From Euborellia annulipes (Eukaryota > Arthropoda > Insecta > Dermaptera > Anisolabididae): a stretch of DNA of 64,000 nucleotides. Below, one piece after another: positions 1 through 11,320 of this stretch. The position numbers were made by a program, and so were the translations under genes. The stretch is from the NCBI GenBank assembly GCA_023213315.1, contig JAKCPI010014232.1, positions 1 through 64,000 of the forward strand. The letters run 5' to 3'. Within the stretch, counting starts at the first letter, position 1, and each line of letters starts with the position of its first letter. The notes beneath the pieces were generated by a model, which was not told the DNA's origin, ran no database searches, and saw only the letters and a program-made list of their open reading frames with translations.

Positions 1-116
1 AAGAGAGAGTGTGAGTGACTTTGACATGAGTTGATATGAATTAAGAGAATTAGAGTACTTTTGAATTTTTTTTGGCATCTGAGGCCTTTTAATCCTATTT
101 TTCAAGATTAATTATA

Positions 117-712
117 ATAGTAGTAGCCGCGACACCCGCCTCCGGCGGACCCTCGCCTTAATTATGAAAAGAAAATTTTTTTTTTTAAACATTCACACTT
201 TTTACTCATTCACACTCACACTCACACACACATTCACACAGACTTTTCGACAACTTAGGCCATATAAGACTTTGACGATAACCATGGTAATTAATATATC
301 AATTTGGGGTTCAGGCATTTCTATTTAAGCCATCTGGTATCCAAATGGCTTAAATAAAATCATCGAACTGCCTGGGTCTTTTGGTTTGGTATAGGAGGCA
401 CGCAACCTACTACGCCAGAAAAATAAAATTATTATTATTTCATTCCAATTTAGTGCCTGCTTGAGGATTTGTTTACATTCATGGAATACACAAATGAAAA
501 GAATACATAAATATTTCTCTATAAATTCCTAGGGGAGAAATCGTAACTTTAAGAATTAATAACTCACAAAGTTATAAAAATTTCGGGATGAAAATAATTT
601 TCCTGTAATCCCGAGAAGGTCCTCTTTATGCATATAAAATTTCATTTCAAAATTCCAACGGGAAGTTGCCTAAATAGAGCGTGACAGACAGACAGACGGA
701 CATTAGCGAATT
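117..712 (-). repeat. Dispersed repeat family C, interrupted by SINE1
   Basis: Minus-strand copy of a repeat seen again at 2910-3520, 24418-24895, 32695-32810 and 61785-62385. Landmarks in repeat orientation are a GTCTGTC-type run, GACCAACTTCCCGTTGGAAT, an ATTTCTCC block, CAAATCCTCAAGCAGGCA and a GC-rich end AAGGCGAGGGTCCGCCG. No coding potential is visible. A SINE1 lies inside this copy at 172-418. Confidence 0.75.
172..418 (-). mobile_element. SINE1 (tRNA-derived), minus strand
   Basis: Reverse-strand SINE1. The A-rich tail and GTGTGAATGAG-type region lie at 172-235, the AAAGTCTTATATGGCC block at about 260-285, the TTTAAGCCA inverted motif at 330-355 and a decayed tRNA-like head at 365-418. 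The head lacks a clear B box. Confidence 0.75.
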
Positions 713-1687
713 ATGGGGCGGGGGGGGGGGGCGAGCGCCGCCCTTCGCCCCAACTTGGATACGCTACTGATGTTGGATATTAATGATTTTTTTTTTAGAT
801 TTACCAGTAAAATAAAATTACAATTTTCATAATAGAGTTTTTTTTTGCATTTTCTATAAAGATAAAAAAAAATATTTTTTAATTAATCATTATATATATA
901 AAAAAAAAGTATTCTATTGTATTATGTAAATAAAAAGCTCACGAATTTAAATCATTAAAAAAAACGCATAAAAAATGCCTCAGTAGTTTCGGACTAAAGA
1001 TTCAAATTTGCCCTCCTGAAGCACCTTAATACGGATAACAAGACGCGATTTAAGAAGATGCAAATTTTACAATTCGGCGTGGAATCGAACCAGCATCTTT
1101 CGGTATCACACGCGCTACCGAGAAAACAATAAAATAATGTTGTTATAATCATTATTCATTTCAAATAATACAATGAATAAAGTGAGTATAATTAAAATTA
1201 ATTCATTTTAATGAAGTTAAATAAATAATCCTAATTAAAAATAAATCTCATTAAATGAGTGCCTAGAGGATATTTGTTTTTAAATAAACGTTCTTATTTG
1301 ATTATCCAGAGTTGTTAATTAATGTTAAGTTGAATTTAATTCTATATAATATATTTTGAATTACTCATCAAGCAGAGTGTTAAAATTAGTGTTAAAAAAT
1401 AATAACGTGAAAATGGGGATGATTAGTTCCCCAAATGACCATTAAAAATATTGATATAATTTTTTTTAAACAATCAGCTATGGATGAGAGAGCTTTATAA
1501 AAAAGAATCACGATGAAGGTCTCAACTCGTGACCGAATCGTTGGTTTTAATCTTTATTTATTTATGGCTGCCTGAGTTATTCTACTTTACTTAATTATTT
1601 TAAAATAAATATTAATTTTAAATGACAAGAATAGACTATTATGAATAATAAAATAAATAAGCAATTTGTTCCTAATTTCACCCCTTA
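713..1687. other. AT-rich sequence, no gene seen
   Basis: Starts with a poly-G run (about 716-731), then AT-rich DNA. On the minus strand about 1072-1125 there is a tRNA-like B box (GGTTCGATTCC) preceded by a GGTAGCGCG A-box-like motif. It has no matching acceptor stem, so it looks like a SINE or tRNA fragment, not a functional tRNA. Confidence 0.5.
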
Positions 1688-2740
1688 GGGCCGGTTGCTT
1701 CATCCTGGGTGAGCTTGTTAGCCCCGACTTTTTTGTAGTGCAGAAACCCACTTCAGTTTTATTTTTATAGTAAAATATACGATATTTCATCATTTTATTG
1801 CTAAAAGAAGTATTCTAGAAGTACATATATTTGTTATTTTACCTTATATTCTACTTATTTTATCAATAAAATGATGAAATGTTCAATATTTTATAAAATA
1901 TGTTATAGGCTAGGGCTCGCTTGCATCAGATCTCGTCGCCATATTTAGCCCTGAGTTAACCTCACTTTTGAGTAATTTCATATAGATATATGGGGAATTG
2001 GAGCCAAGGTCCGGGCTAAAGTTAGCCCAGGCCCAAAGGTGGGGCTAAGATTTAGCCCCGGGATGACACGTACGAACATGTATTATGAACTCAAGCATCC
2101 TAACTTCACCAATATAAATGTAAAAAATAATATAAATGCAATATGGAATCTACCGTTTTTTTGTTATTATTCATTTTATGTCAATCAGGATTATACTCGT
2201 ATATCCAGGATATATTGCAAGTTGTTGAATATTCTCCTAACTTCATCTAAGGCATTGCACATGTCTTGTTAATAAAACTATTTGTTTTCAAATTGAATGC
2301 AAATTGATATTAAATATTTATATGAATGTTTTCAGTTGATATTACTTCTTGTTAGGTGAAAATAAAAGGTATATTTCTTTTTGAAATTATCTTTATTTGA
2401 GCCACACAGCTGGCAATTTGTCAAATAATTGTGAAGATTGGAACAATTGACTAATTGTTATGTGAAAATTAATAAATCTTGTTTAATTTTTTGAAAATTT
2501 CCAAATTTTAGCAAAAAAAAAATTAAATTCTTATATTTAAATGTATATTAATAATATTTATTTAAATTATGGGTGATAATATCAATTTTTATTTTTAATA
2601 ATTTTTATAAGATGCCTTAATGGAGTTGCAAACTTCACAAACAGAACATGATTTGTTCCCCCGGAAGAGGGTTTCTGCATTACAAAAAAAGCCATTTAGC
2701 CCGGGGCTAACAAACTCACCCAGGATGAAGCAACCGGCCC
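1688..2740. mobile_element. PIF/Harbinger-like non-autonomous element
   Basis: Flanked by the 3-bp duplication TTA (1685-1687 and 2741-2743). Terminal inverted repeats start GGGCCGGTTGCTTCATCC and stay similar for about 60 bp, differing by a small indel. A 3-bp TTA target and GGGCC termini suit PIF/Harbinger; this is family knowledge, not a database match. The interior (1,053 bp total) has no transposase, but repeats GGGCTAA-type words around 1910-2060 and a small inverted repeat at 1782-1800/1866-1885. Confidence 0.7.
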
Positions 2741-2909
2741 TTAGTGTGTTCAGTTTAATTGAAGTTTATTTGTATACAAGTTGGAATGATTAACCAAAAC
2801 ATTGTATTTTATACAAATAATTAAGTTTTCAATATAAAACATTGTTTATTACCTTCTCTTACCCTATGTATGACAGAGAGAATTAATTAAGCATCTATTT
2901 ATATAGTTC

Positions 2910-3520
2910 GCTTATGTCCGTCTATCTGACCAACTTCCCGTTGAAATTTTGAAACAAAATATTATAAACTTAAAAAGGGCCTTCTAAAGATTACAGGAAA
3001 ATTATTTTCATCCCGAAATTCGTATAACTTTTTGAGTTATTAATTTCTAAATTTACGATTTCTCCCATAGGAAATGTACAGAGAAATCTGTATTCTTTGC
3101 AATTACGTATTCTATGAATGTAATGTAAACAAATCCTCAAGCAGGCATTGGATTGGAATAATAGCAATAATTTTTCTTTCATAATTAAGAAAGCTCCCGG
3201 GCTTAGCGTAGTGGGTAGCGCACCTGCCTTGTATACCAAGGGTCGTGGGCTCGGATCCCAGGCAGTCCGATGAATTTATTTAAGCCATTTGGATACCAAA
3301 TGTTCGTTTAAAGTCTTAAATGGCCTAAGTTGCCGAAAAAGACAGTATGTATGTGTGTGTGTGTTAATGTGAGTGTGAATGTGAAAAAAAAGTGTGACTG
3401 TTTAAAAAAAAAGGCGAGGGTTCGCCGCAGGCGGGTCCAAGCCAGCTGAGGGGATCCAGGGGGAAGCCCCCCTGTCTAAATGTGAAGCCCGCCAAGGGGG
3501 GGGTGCCCGGCTAGTTTTAC
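2910..3520 (+). repeat. Dispersed repeat family C, interrupted by SINE1
   Basis: Plus-strand copy of family C: GACCAACTTCCCGTTGAAAT near 2928, TCTCCCATAGGAAATG near 3061, AAATCCTCAAGCAGGCA near 3131, and the GC-rich GGCGAGGG end at 3412 onward. SINE1 occupies 3190-3411. Confidence 0.75.
3190..3411 (+). mobile_element. SINE1, plus strand
   Basis: tRNA-like head CCCGGGCTTAGCGTAGTGGG with A box, B-box-like GGGCTCGGATCCC, then GGCAGTCCGATGA, TTTAAGCCATTTGG, CTTAAATGGCC, the TG-rich tail and poly-A. It is missing about 35 bp of body compared with the copy at 14983. No clear target duplication. Confidence 0.85.
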
Positions 3521-3552
3521 TTATATTAAAAACATTTGTTTGTTGTCCTTAA

Positions 3553-4659
3553 CCCATTAACGCCCAATTTAAAAATTTTCAGATAATTTATGTTTTATCA
3601 ACATAGATTACTCAGAAACAGTCTCCTAATTAAGAATTTATTAATAAAAAAATTTTCAACTTTTCTAAAATTAGTGTTTTGATGTGTCCTATAAATATGA
3701 CACTGGGATTTAGAGGTATCAAAATAACTTAACAAAATTTATATTAAACCACAATACGTTAATGGTTTTCATTTGTAATTGTCACCTTGACAACGTCTCT
3801 GATTGTCACGCTTTAGCATAAAATGTCCTTTGTTATCATACCTTACGTCAGCAAATACTTTGGATGCTGATGTACGTGGTTTACCCTTTTAGGTCTAATA
3901 CTTTGCCCTAGTTTCAAATAAGATACTGATATAGATCGAAGAAAATCTAGGAAAAGAAATATTTGTAGTATTTGCTTGTTTGTAAACAAGCCATGCGTTT
4001 CATAAGTGCGAAAATCATAAGTTCCGCGTGCTTCTTTACCAAGAATTTTAGAATCTTTCAAAGGACATTAGGCTAATCTATTTTCTCGTAAAGTGCCAGT
4101 TGCTCGGTATCCCGATTTCTGTAAATATATCAACAGGTCTCTACTGGTAAAAAGGTTATCAAAATATATACAGTGACTTGCAGGGTCTGAAAGGCAATCC
4201 AACATATCAAGAACTACTCTTGAGCCTATCAACGATAGGCAAAAACCGTAGACGTGTGCTGCTGTATTTGATAACATGAACGCCCAGCGTCATATTTATA
4301 GGACAGCCACTTTATCCTTACCATAACAAGCGAGCAATAAATGTTTACTTTAAAAATATATGACTATAAGTTAAAACAAACCTTCTTCAATTAGAATAAA
4401 TCATAAAACGAAAGAAAAATAAAGCTTGGTATTATTTACAGTAAAATATTGTCTTCGAAATGGATTGCGATAAATAATGTCAAATTAAATAATTTTTTCT
4501 CAAAATCTACTTTAAGAACTGAAATAAAAAAATCATCCTTAGTTCAGTGTAGACTAAAGGACAAAATAATATTTTTTATATTGAATTTGAACATTATTTA
4601 ATTGATTAAAAAAAAATAAATTCCTGGCGTCCTTAAATAGGACGCTGGGCTACAATGGG
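3553..4659 (-). mobile_element. piggyBac element, internally deleted
   Basis: Flanked by TTAA on both sides (3549-3552 and 4660-4663), with inverted termini CCCATTAACGCCC / GGGCTACAATGGG. TTAA duplication and CCC termini are hallmarks of piggyBac. Length 1,107 bp, less than half a full element. A subterminal motif (GTCCTATAAATATGACRCTGGG) recurs at about 3686-3708 and, inverted, at 4282-4306. The interior holds the C-terminal part of a transposase on the minus strand. Confidence 0.85.
3843..4292 (-). pseudogene. piggyBac transposase remnant (C-terminal part)
   Basis: Minus-strand reading contains YFDNLFTSRDLL, then GYRATGTLRENR, then ARGTYDFRT, in piggyBac order. The YFDN aspartate corresponds to a catalytic DDE-type position in this family. 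The two open segments (4277-4068 and 4061-3843) are in the same frame, separated by a TAA at 4068-4070, immediately followed by the CPLKDSK context expected in the family, so a single premature stop divides them. The N-terminal two thirds, with the first catalytic Asp, is missing, and similarity fades after GTYDFRT. Non-functional. Confidence 0.8.
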
Positions 4660-4665
4660 TTAAAT

Positions 4666-5541
4666 GAATCGTTTATTTCAGAAACCACCTAAGGGACAAA
4701 ATTTCATAAAATGTGTTTTTGATGCTAATGTACAATTTAAAGGTAAATACATCTTTTAGTGCCGAAATAACCAATGTTCCTCATCAGCAATGCTATTTGG
4801 CAGCCTTGAAAATAATCCGTTTATTTCAGAAAGAACCCAAGCGCCGTCGATTAGGTTCTTTCTGCGGTAAATTTCACTCATGCCCTGTAGACATCACGTG
4901 TTTTGTGACTCGCTGGTTTGATTCAAAGGTTACCTAACACTGAGTAGTTAGTTTTCGTGAGTTTTCGATGAAAATTAGGTGTTATTTTGTTGTTTATTAT
5001 TGCATTATATAGTTCTTAAGCCATGTCGGATAGTTCAGATGATGAACCTATTCCCAAGCCTAGGCGTGGCGTTGTACACGAAGAAAAATACAAACGGAAC
5101 ATTATTCGGAATGCTAGGCTCAAAGGACTGCAGTACATCACTCTATATACGCGGTTGTATATAGACATACTGTAGCGTGTAGTCTACTTGTATTTTTCGA
5201 TTTAGGCACAGTCTTTTTTATACTTAAGTGTGTCTGTTACTTACCTTTGATACAAAAACAGGTAAAAATTAATGGTTTGACTTAATTTCAATAATAATTT
5301 TTAAAAAATCACTCGTTTATTTCAGAAACCACCTAAGTGCAATTTTTTCAAAAATTAATTACTCAAAAACTTAAAGGAAAAAAAATAATTTTTTAAATAG
5401 ATTATCTCAATAGCATGTTTATGATTTGATAAAAAAATATTTGAAGTAGACTAGACCCATACTTAAGCTGCAAAACAGTTTTTTTTAGTTTTCCGAAAGT
5501 TGAAAAAAACGCACTTAGGTGGTTTCTGAAATAAACGATTC
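4666..5541 (+). mobile_element. Unclassified TIR element with GTTTATTTCAGAAACCACCT termini
   Basis: Inverted termini GAATCGTTTATTTCAGAAAC at 4666 and its complement ending at 5541, about 30 bp long. A possible AAAT duplication flanks both ends (4662-4665, 5542-5545). The motif TTTATTTCAGAAA repeats internally near 4821 and 5315, as subterminal repeats. The element abuts the piggyBac right end. It contains a small ORF at 5023-5175. Superfamily not assigned. Confidence 0.65.
5023..5175 (+). CDS. Small ORF, N-terminal fragment of a transposon-type protein
   Basis: A 50-codon ORF starting MSDSSDDEP, followed by PKPRRGVVHEEKYKRN and IIRNARLKG, then a stop. The acidic start and the EEKYKRN-x-IRNARLKG block resemble the beginning of a repetitive, functionally uncharacterised arthropod protein family, from memory only. 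Similarity stops after KGLQY, so the frame is probably truncated by the internal deletion that made this short element. It lies centrally between the terminal repeats on the plus strand. Confidence 0.45.
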   Translation: MSDSSDDEPIPKPRRGVVHEEKYKRNIIRNARLKGLQYITLYTRLYIDIL

Positions 5542-5787
5542 AAATAAAGAATGCAAGAATTGTATCTTAGAAATTGAAAAGCTCACGGCCGTTTGTATTT
5601 TTATCACTTTAACAAACTGCAATTTCTATATATTTTTTGAATAAAAATTAAATAATGCATAAAGCAAGTAAATTTGATTTATTTTTCCGAGTTGCTGTAT
5701 GTGGTGTGTGAATATGAAATTTTAATGATCACAAGTCAGAACATATTAGGGATAGAATTGTTTTTACTGTCGGTTTGCGTTTGCACT

Positions 5788-5823
<36 letters not shown>

Positions 5824-6484
5824 AATCTCTACAAATTTTATTCTCTAATTGAATTTAGTATTATTTGATTATTTCCAAAAGAAGATTGAAAGCATCTGCA
5901 GAGAGGGAAGAAGCGAGTGGAAGGAGGGACTGACAGTTCTACATCCCATAGAACAAAAACTCCCTCGCTCGCTCCCCTAAAATAAACTCAATTAAAAAGC
6001 AGGTGGCATGTCACAAGGGATCAGGTATTTAGTAGTTAGTAATTAATTAGAAAATAGATCGGCCTTATCTAAAACATAATAAATATTTTATAACATTTGA
6101 ATAATTTAACGTATTTAGTGGCATCTACTGTTTCTTTGAAATCCGCCTACGTAATAATGCGGCTACACACGTAACTGCAAACTGGACAAGCATGTTACAA
6201 GGACTTCGCCAGGACTCTTACCCGACTGGTGGAGAGTTTTACCAACTGACGTATGCTATTCTGAAGCCAACAACATATTGTGATTAATTTAATACTAGCT
6301 GCGCTGTCCGACTGCCGCGGACCCCCGATTTTTCTTAATTATGAGAAGCCGTCAATCAGTAAAGTATTTTTCGACGATTTTAATAAAAGCCTCAGGGGGG
6401 GGGTCTACCTAACTTAAATATAAAATTAGATACAGAGGCAGCCAAGAAAAAATGCTCTGAATGCTTCACCAATCAGCTGGAGAC
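5542..6484. other. Unassigned sequence with CA microsatellite
   Basis: A (CA)n run lies at about 5790-5819. 5885-5990 is purine/pyrimidine-biased. 6130-6290 is more GC-rich and not seen elsewhere in the window. No ORF or splice-flanked exon is convincing. A short family-C-like GCCGCGGACCC fragment is near 6315. Confidence 0.4.
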
Positions 6485-7240
6485 GTTTCATTTATTATGA
6501 CCGAAACGTTTCCGTGTGTGAACACGATTGCTTAAAAACGCAAGCAGCCAGATGGATGAAATTCGGTATATATTCCTTACACTATAATTGTTGATTTCTA
6601 TTAATTTTTGGAGTAAATACGTCACTTGGAACTGACAAAATGAGAATATACATTTTAAAGAGAATCTAAAAAATAATTGATTTTTGAATTTAAAAAAAAA
6701 AAATCGTTGGAGCAAATTTAGAGAAAATCGAAAAAAAACTGAAAAAGTGCATCAGTAAAGTACTAGTACTATTTGGTTGATTTTGTTCAAAAGCTTCGTG
6801 TCAGGTCCCATGGGGGTGCCTAACTTAAATATAAAATTTCAACCTCCTAGCTCTTTCCGTTCTTGAGATATTTTGTTCACAGACACACAGGCAGACAGAA
6901 CATGTCGCGAAAACCACTTTTTTGGATACAGGGTACCTCAAAACGTGTATATCCATCAAAATCTCGACATCGAATTTTCGATATGAATCCAATATTTTCT
7001 CTCTATATATATTAACATATATATATATATATAGAGGTAAGAGAAAGTAAAAATTTCAACCTCGTAGCTCAATTTCTTCATGCTTTAAATTGAACACAGA
7101 CAGACAGACCATGATGCGGAAATCACTTTTATGGACTCAGGAACTCAAAACGTGTATATTCATCAAAATTTCGACATAAATCCAATAATTTCTCTCTATT
7201 TACGAATATACATATATAGGTTAGAGAAAATAAAAAAGAA
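6485..7240 (+). repeat. Chimeric FB-family copy with duplicated tail
   Basis: 6510-6640 matches the arm module of the large palindromes (AACACGATTGCTTAAAAAC, then GTAAATACGTCACTTGGAA). From 6640 it switches to the FB body (AATGAGAATATACATTTTAA, TCAGTAAAGTACTAGTACT, CATGTCGCGAAAACCAC). The end module with AT-rich palindrome is present twice in tandem (about 6810-7050 and 7050-7240). Confidence 0.7.
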
Positions 7241-9250
7241 ATTAATAAGGATGCTCGAGAGTTGATTAAAGATGAGATAAGTTGACTTAGGATTAAATTC
7301 AATTACAGGGAAACTATTCCCCTAAGTAACCACAACATGTCAACTTCTGAAGTATATGTATACAATCATTATTGCTTGTCGTATCAGTAAAGTATCATTT
7401 ACGTCATTTATTAAAATTATTAAACACATCCCTTCCCCCCCCATCCCGAAAACATTCCACAACAGCAATTTGCATCCTCTTCAGTCGAGCTTAAGTTTAA
7501 AATAATGCAGAACAGGTAAAATTTGATTAATTATCCATTGTTGTAAGGCAGGGGGAGAGAAATGCAATTAAATTCAACTTGAACATGAAGGAAGAAGTAA
7601 AGTGGAGTAGATCTCCGTGCTCATCGATCACCGAGCAGAGCCCCGGGGCTATTTAAGAAAATGTCAAACTGCGATTAGTCGGAGCCTGGACCCTGGACCC
7701 TAATCCTTGCCAACATCAATTAATAATTAAACTGGAAACGGATCATGAAGGGGAACTCAATGCTTTATTTATTACACCCTCAGGGTTTACTTTTGCATTT
7801 GGATGAATAAATATTTACTGTGAAACAAAGATAAATGTTTAGGTGCTCAAGACCTTTTATCTTTAGAGTTTTAGCTCATTATTTAAAAAAAAAAAAAAAA
7901 AAACTCAAAATATATAGGCCTAATAATGATCGTTTTTACTTTCTCTTAACTATATGTATATGTTAATATACGCGGGAGCGACTCGTCGCCGAGCAAGGAA
8001 AAAGCAAAAGAAATAAAAGAAAAACCATTTAGTTGATATTCCAATGACTCATTGCATTTACATAGACGAGTATTATCAAGAAATATATTTTAAATCCTTA
8101 ATAAAAGACGCCCGAGTCAAAAAACAAATTCTAGTTTTAACCTCAGAAGCCTCAATTCCTTTGATGTTTTATTTGCAGCTCAAAAACGAACTCTACTTTA
8201 ACACTCAAAACCCTCATTGAAGACTATGAGGTTTAAATATGAATTACCGATTGATTTGAAATCCTAACTATAACCTCAAAACTTTCATGTATCGGAAAGT
8301 TGTGGCTGGAACTTAGAAAAAAAGTTGTAGTTGGGACTTTCAAAAAAATTGAAGTTGATCCTCAAAAAATTAAACTGACCCTCGAAAGATTTTGAGGTTT
8401 AAATAGGAATTTATGTTTTGACTCGGGTAGGGACGTGGAAAATTTTTTTGAGAAACTTTTCTTTTTCTGGGCGAATATCTCAAAAGATTTTTAAGATATC
8501 GGTGCCAAATTTTTTTTATATTTAACGTAGAATAAATAAGGATTATTGTGAGCACAAATTAAAAAAAAAAAAAAATCCAGTTCCAAAAAGAATGGCAGAG
8601 GCTCAAAGTTGGGATTTTGCCCATTTCGGAAGGCCAAAAGTTAGTCTCTTAATTTTCGTTTTTTTTTCCCTTTTTATTTTTTCTTCATTCTTTTCTTTAA
8701 TTTTCAAATTTTTAGACAAAGCTACAGGTTTCCCTGCTGGACCACATTTGGATGAAATTTAAAATACAAATAGATAGGCCTACTATCGAAAACCTGATAC
8801 CTTTGATATAAAATTTCCTTTTGGAGCAAAAGTGACTTTTTGAGAGGATATCAAAGTTTCAAATTTGTCCTTAAAAGATCAGGTTTGTCGTACGCAAGAG
8901 AGTAGTGACGTGGCGAGGACGGCGTACGACAGGGACTCTCGGACGACAACGTAGAGGAGCACCCAGGATGACTTGGCTTCATCGGGTAGGAGAGACATGA
9001 CGAGCTTGGTTGTCGGAGACAACAGATTGGATAGAGGAGAGTGGAGGGGGAGGGTGGTCCGCGACCCGCACCGGGGTATATGGAGGAAGAAGAAGAAGAT
9101 CAGTCTTTTAATCTTGGCCAGTGCTGATATTTCGGGCCCATAAAAATCAACAAAAAATACAGCTGCAGCGCACCTACTACAATTCTCATAAACGACTATA
9201 CATACTGATGGAATATGCAAATTGTATTATAATTTTGTATGACCTGCATG
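7241..9250. other. Unassigned AT-rich sequence
   Basis: Contains a short FB-type terminal word at 7936-7975. 8100-8400 repeats CCTCAAAA-type words. 8880-9100 is a GC-richer island; its plus-strand translation has an ARTAYDRDS stretch vaguely like a LINE C-terminus but contains a stop. No gene can be supported. Confidence 0.35.
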
Positions 9251-9252
9251 TA

Positions 9253-9438
9253 AGTGAGGGACAATATTAAGTCCCACCCATGCGTTTTTGTGAATTTATT
9301 GTTTAACAAAAAAAAAATATTTTTTAATGGAAATATGGTTTAAATATTTCAATAAAGATTTTCAGTTTCCTTTATAAAAACAATGAAATAATCACAAGAA
9401 ATAGAAAAGAATGGGTGGGATTTAATATTGTCCTACTG
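9253..9438. mobile_element. TA-target MITE, CAGTGAGGGACAA family
   Basis: Inverted termini (C)AGTGAGGGACAATATTAA and complement, followed by CCCACCCATGCG, flanked by TA (9251-9252, 9439-9440). The same family occurs at 57582-57792. Tc1/mariner-type target preference; no ORF. Confidence 0.75.
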
Positions 9439-9466
9439 TACATCAATCTAAAAAACATTAACAATT

Positions 9467-9513
9467 TATCGTCCTGAAGATAGGAGCGATGCGTTTCCGA
9501 AACGTCGACGATA
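9467..9513 (+). ncRNA. Hammerhead-ribozyme-like motif (Penelope-like element remnant)
   Basis: Core CTGAAGA (9474-9480, fits CUGANGA) and GAAA (9499-9502), then C, then the cleavage triplet GTC (9504-9506). Helix I is a perfect 7-bp pairing TATCGTC (9467-9473) with GACGATA (9507-9513). Helix II forms from GGAGCG with CGTTTCC around a short loop. The nucleotides between GAAA and C17 give the self-complementary ACGU, so helix III is minimal. Minimal type I hammerheads are known in Penelope-like retroelement terminal repeats. Downstream ATTTAAATAAAG is typical of such ends. Predicted cleavage is after 9506. Confidence 0.7.
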
Positions 9514-10669
9514 TTTAAATAAAGCTTTTATTCTTGCTGGCGCCTACATCTACCTGTTCCTGTTACTATGAAAAATGCGTTATTTCATCAAGCTGAGTGT
9601 ACGTATAAATATATTTAGGAAATAAATATTTTCCACCCCATTGGAATATTTAGAGGATTTATATGCTGAGTGGTCGAGTATTTCCAATGATTTACGTACT
9701 CTGGGAATTAATAAATAAATAAATAAAGAGCATGCGTGAAGTGAAAATTCCTTGGAGATTAATTTGATCAAAATATGCCATTTTCTGAAAATTAATATTT
9801 TATTAAATCTCTTGGACTTTAGGAATAACGAGATTTTCGAAAATCCCTGTGTGTTTGTTGTAATTTAATCAAGAGTGCAAATAAAAAAAAAAAGAATCAA
9901 CTAAACAACAACAAAAACGTATAATTTGGTGAAACAAAACAAAAACAGATTTAATTTAGTTATTTATGATTTATCGTTCGTTAAGAATTAATTATATTTT
10001 TTTTTTTCAAGCAATGGGGTTTCTAATTTCACTCTAATATGTTTTTTCTCTTTTTTTGTTTATTCTTTTTTTTTTTATTCAATATTAAAGAGAATATGAA
10101 TGATTAATGGCAGATCTGACCTTTTTGCTTGAGAGATAAAGACAGGGAAAAGGTTAAGAAAAAATCTGGTGTGACTAAACAACTTTCATTTTCGGCTTTT
10201 GAAAGTATAATGTGCTATAAGACCAGATTTTTGGAGTCGACAAATTTTTCACTCGTTGTTTCTTGTTAAAGAAAGTTTTTAAAATAAATACAAATACTGT
10301 AAATATAAATTCCTAGGCTGTGGAAGAAGCCAAAAAATATTAACTGATTCAAATGATTAAGACTTCATGTAAAATGATATCAGCCGGCTGGCATCGAAAG
10401 AAAATAATTTATTAGATAATTTTCTTAGACGTACTTTTGTATTCTTGTTGAAACGAAGTTCTTTTACACGGCTAACGGTAGGGTGAATTGGCAGAAAACG
10501 ACACGTAATAAAAAGCAGCAGTAACAAAAATGCGTTACAGGCGCCCGAGCGCCGACGGAGAAAAGCGAGGTTTGCCGAAGACTTGGCGAGGCCACGCCTA
10601 CTCTCCCTACCGGCTCTAGAGAATTCTTTCTTTCTATCTCTTTGTTCCAAAGAATTATTTATTTTCTTT
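9514..10669. other. Unassigned sequence with GC island
   Basis: A TAAA tetranucleotide run is near 9705-9727. 10155-10180 carries one FB hairpin arm (AAAAAATCTGGTGTGACT) without its partner. 10500-10620 is a GC-rich island of unknown nature; the 97-codon minus-strand ORF across it shows no recognisable domain. Confidence 0.35.
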
Positions 10670-11320
10670 TTACTTTCTTTAAATGTTAATATATGTATAG
10701 TGAGAAAGTATTGAAATCACGTCAAAAATTCGATGTCTAGATTTTGATGGATACACACGTTTTGAGGTCCCCAGAATCAATAAAAGTGGTTTTCGCAACA
10801 TGGTCTGTCTTTGTGTCTGTGTGTGTTCAATTTAAAGCATGAAGGAATTGAGCTAGAAGGTCGAAATTTTATATTTAGGTTAGGCACCTGGGTCCTAGGG
10901 CGTGAAAATAAGCTTTTAATCAAAATCGGCCAAAGAGTACTAGTACTTTACTGATGTACTTTTTCAGTTTTTTTGATTTTCTCAAAATTCGCTCCAACGA
11001 TTTTGATTAAAATTCAATTTTTTTTTAGATGCTCTTTAAAATGTATATTCTCATTTTGTTATTGAAATCTTCTGAAGACCACTTTACTCTTGTACTTCAT
11101 AGGAAGGATAGGAGAAATGGTTGCCATGGTAACAAAATATAAATAATAATTTATCCCATGTTTATAAATTTTACATCTTGAATTCAAATATACCCTACTG
11201 GCGGAAACTAAATATATCTCGACACGAAAAACCTGGTGTGACAAGCACAGAAAACAAGTTTCGATTACCGAAGGTAAGAGAAAGTTGTGTGCTGCGCGGA
11301 CAGTCACATCAGATTTTTTA
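10670..11320 (-). repeat. FB repeat, near full length
   Basis: Minus-strand copy. Terminal palindrome near 10670-10710, CATGGTCTGTC module at 10798, ACTAGTACTTTACTGATG at 10938, TACATCTTGAATTCAA near 11171, and the hairpin GTGTGACAAGCACAG...GACAGTCACATCAGA at 11230-11315. About 650 bp. Confidence 0.85.

Noticed and set aside
9490..9512. GAAACGTCGACGA read as a restriction or vector-type palindrome
   Set aside because: The wider context pairs as a hammerhead, and the word recurs at other Penelope-like remnants.
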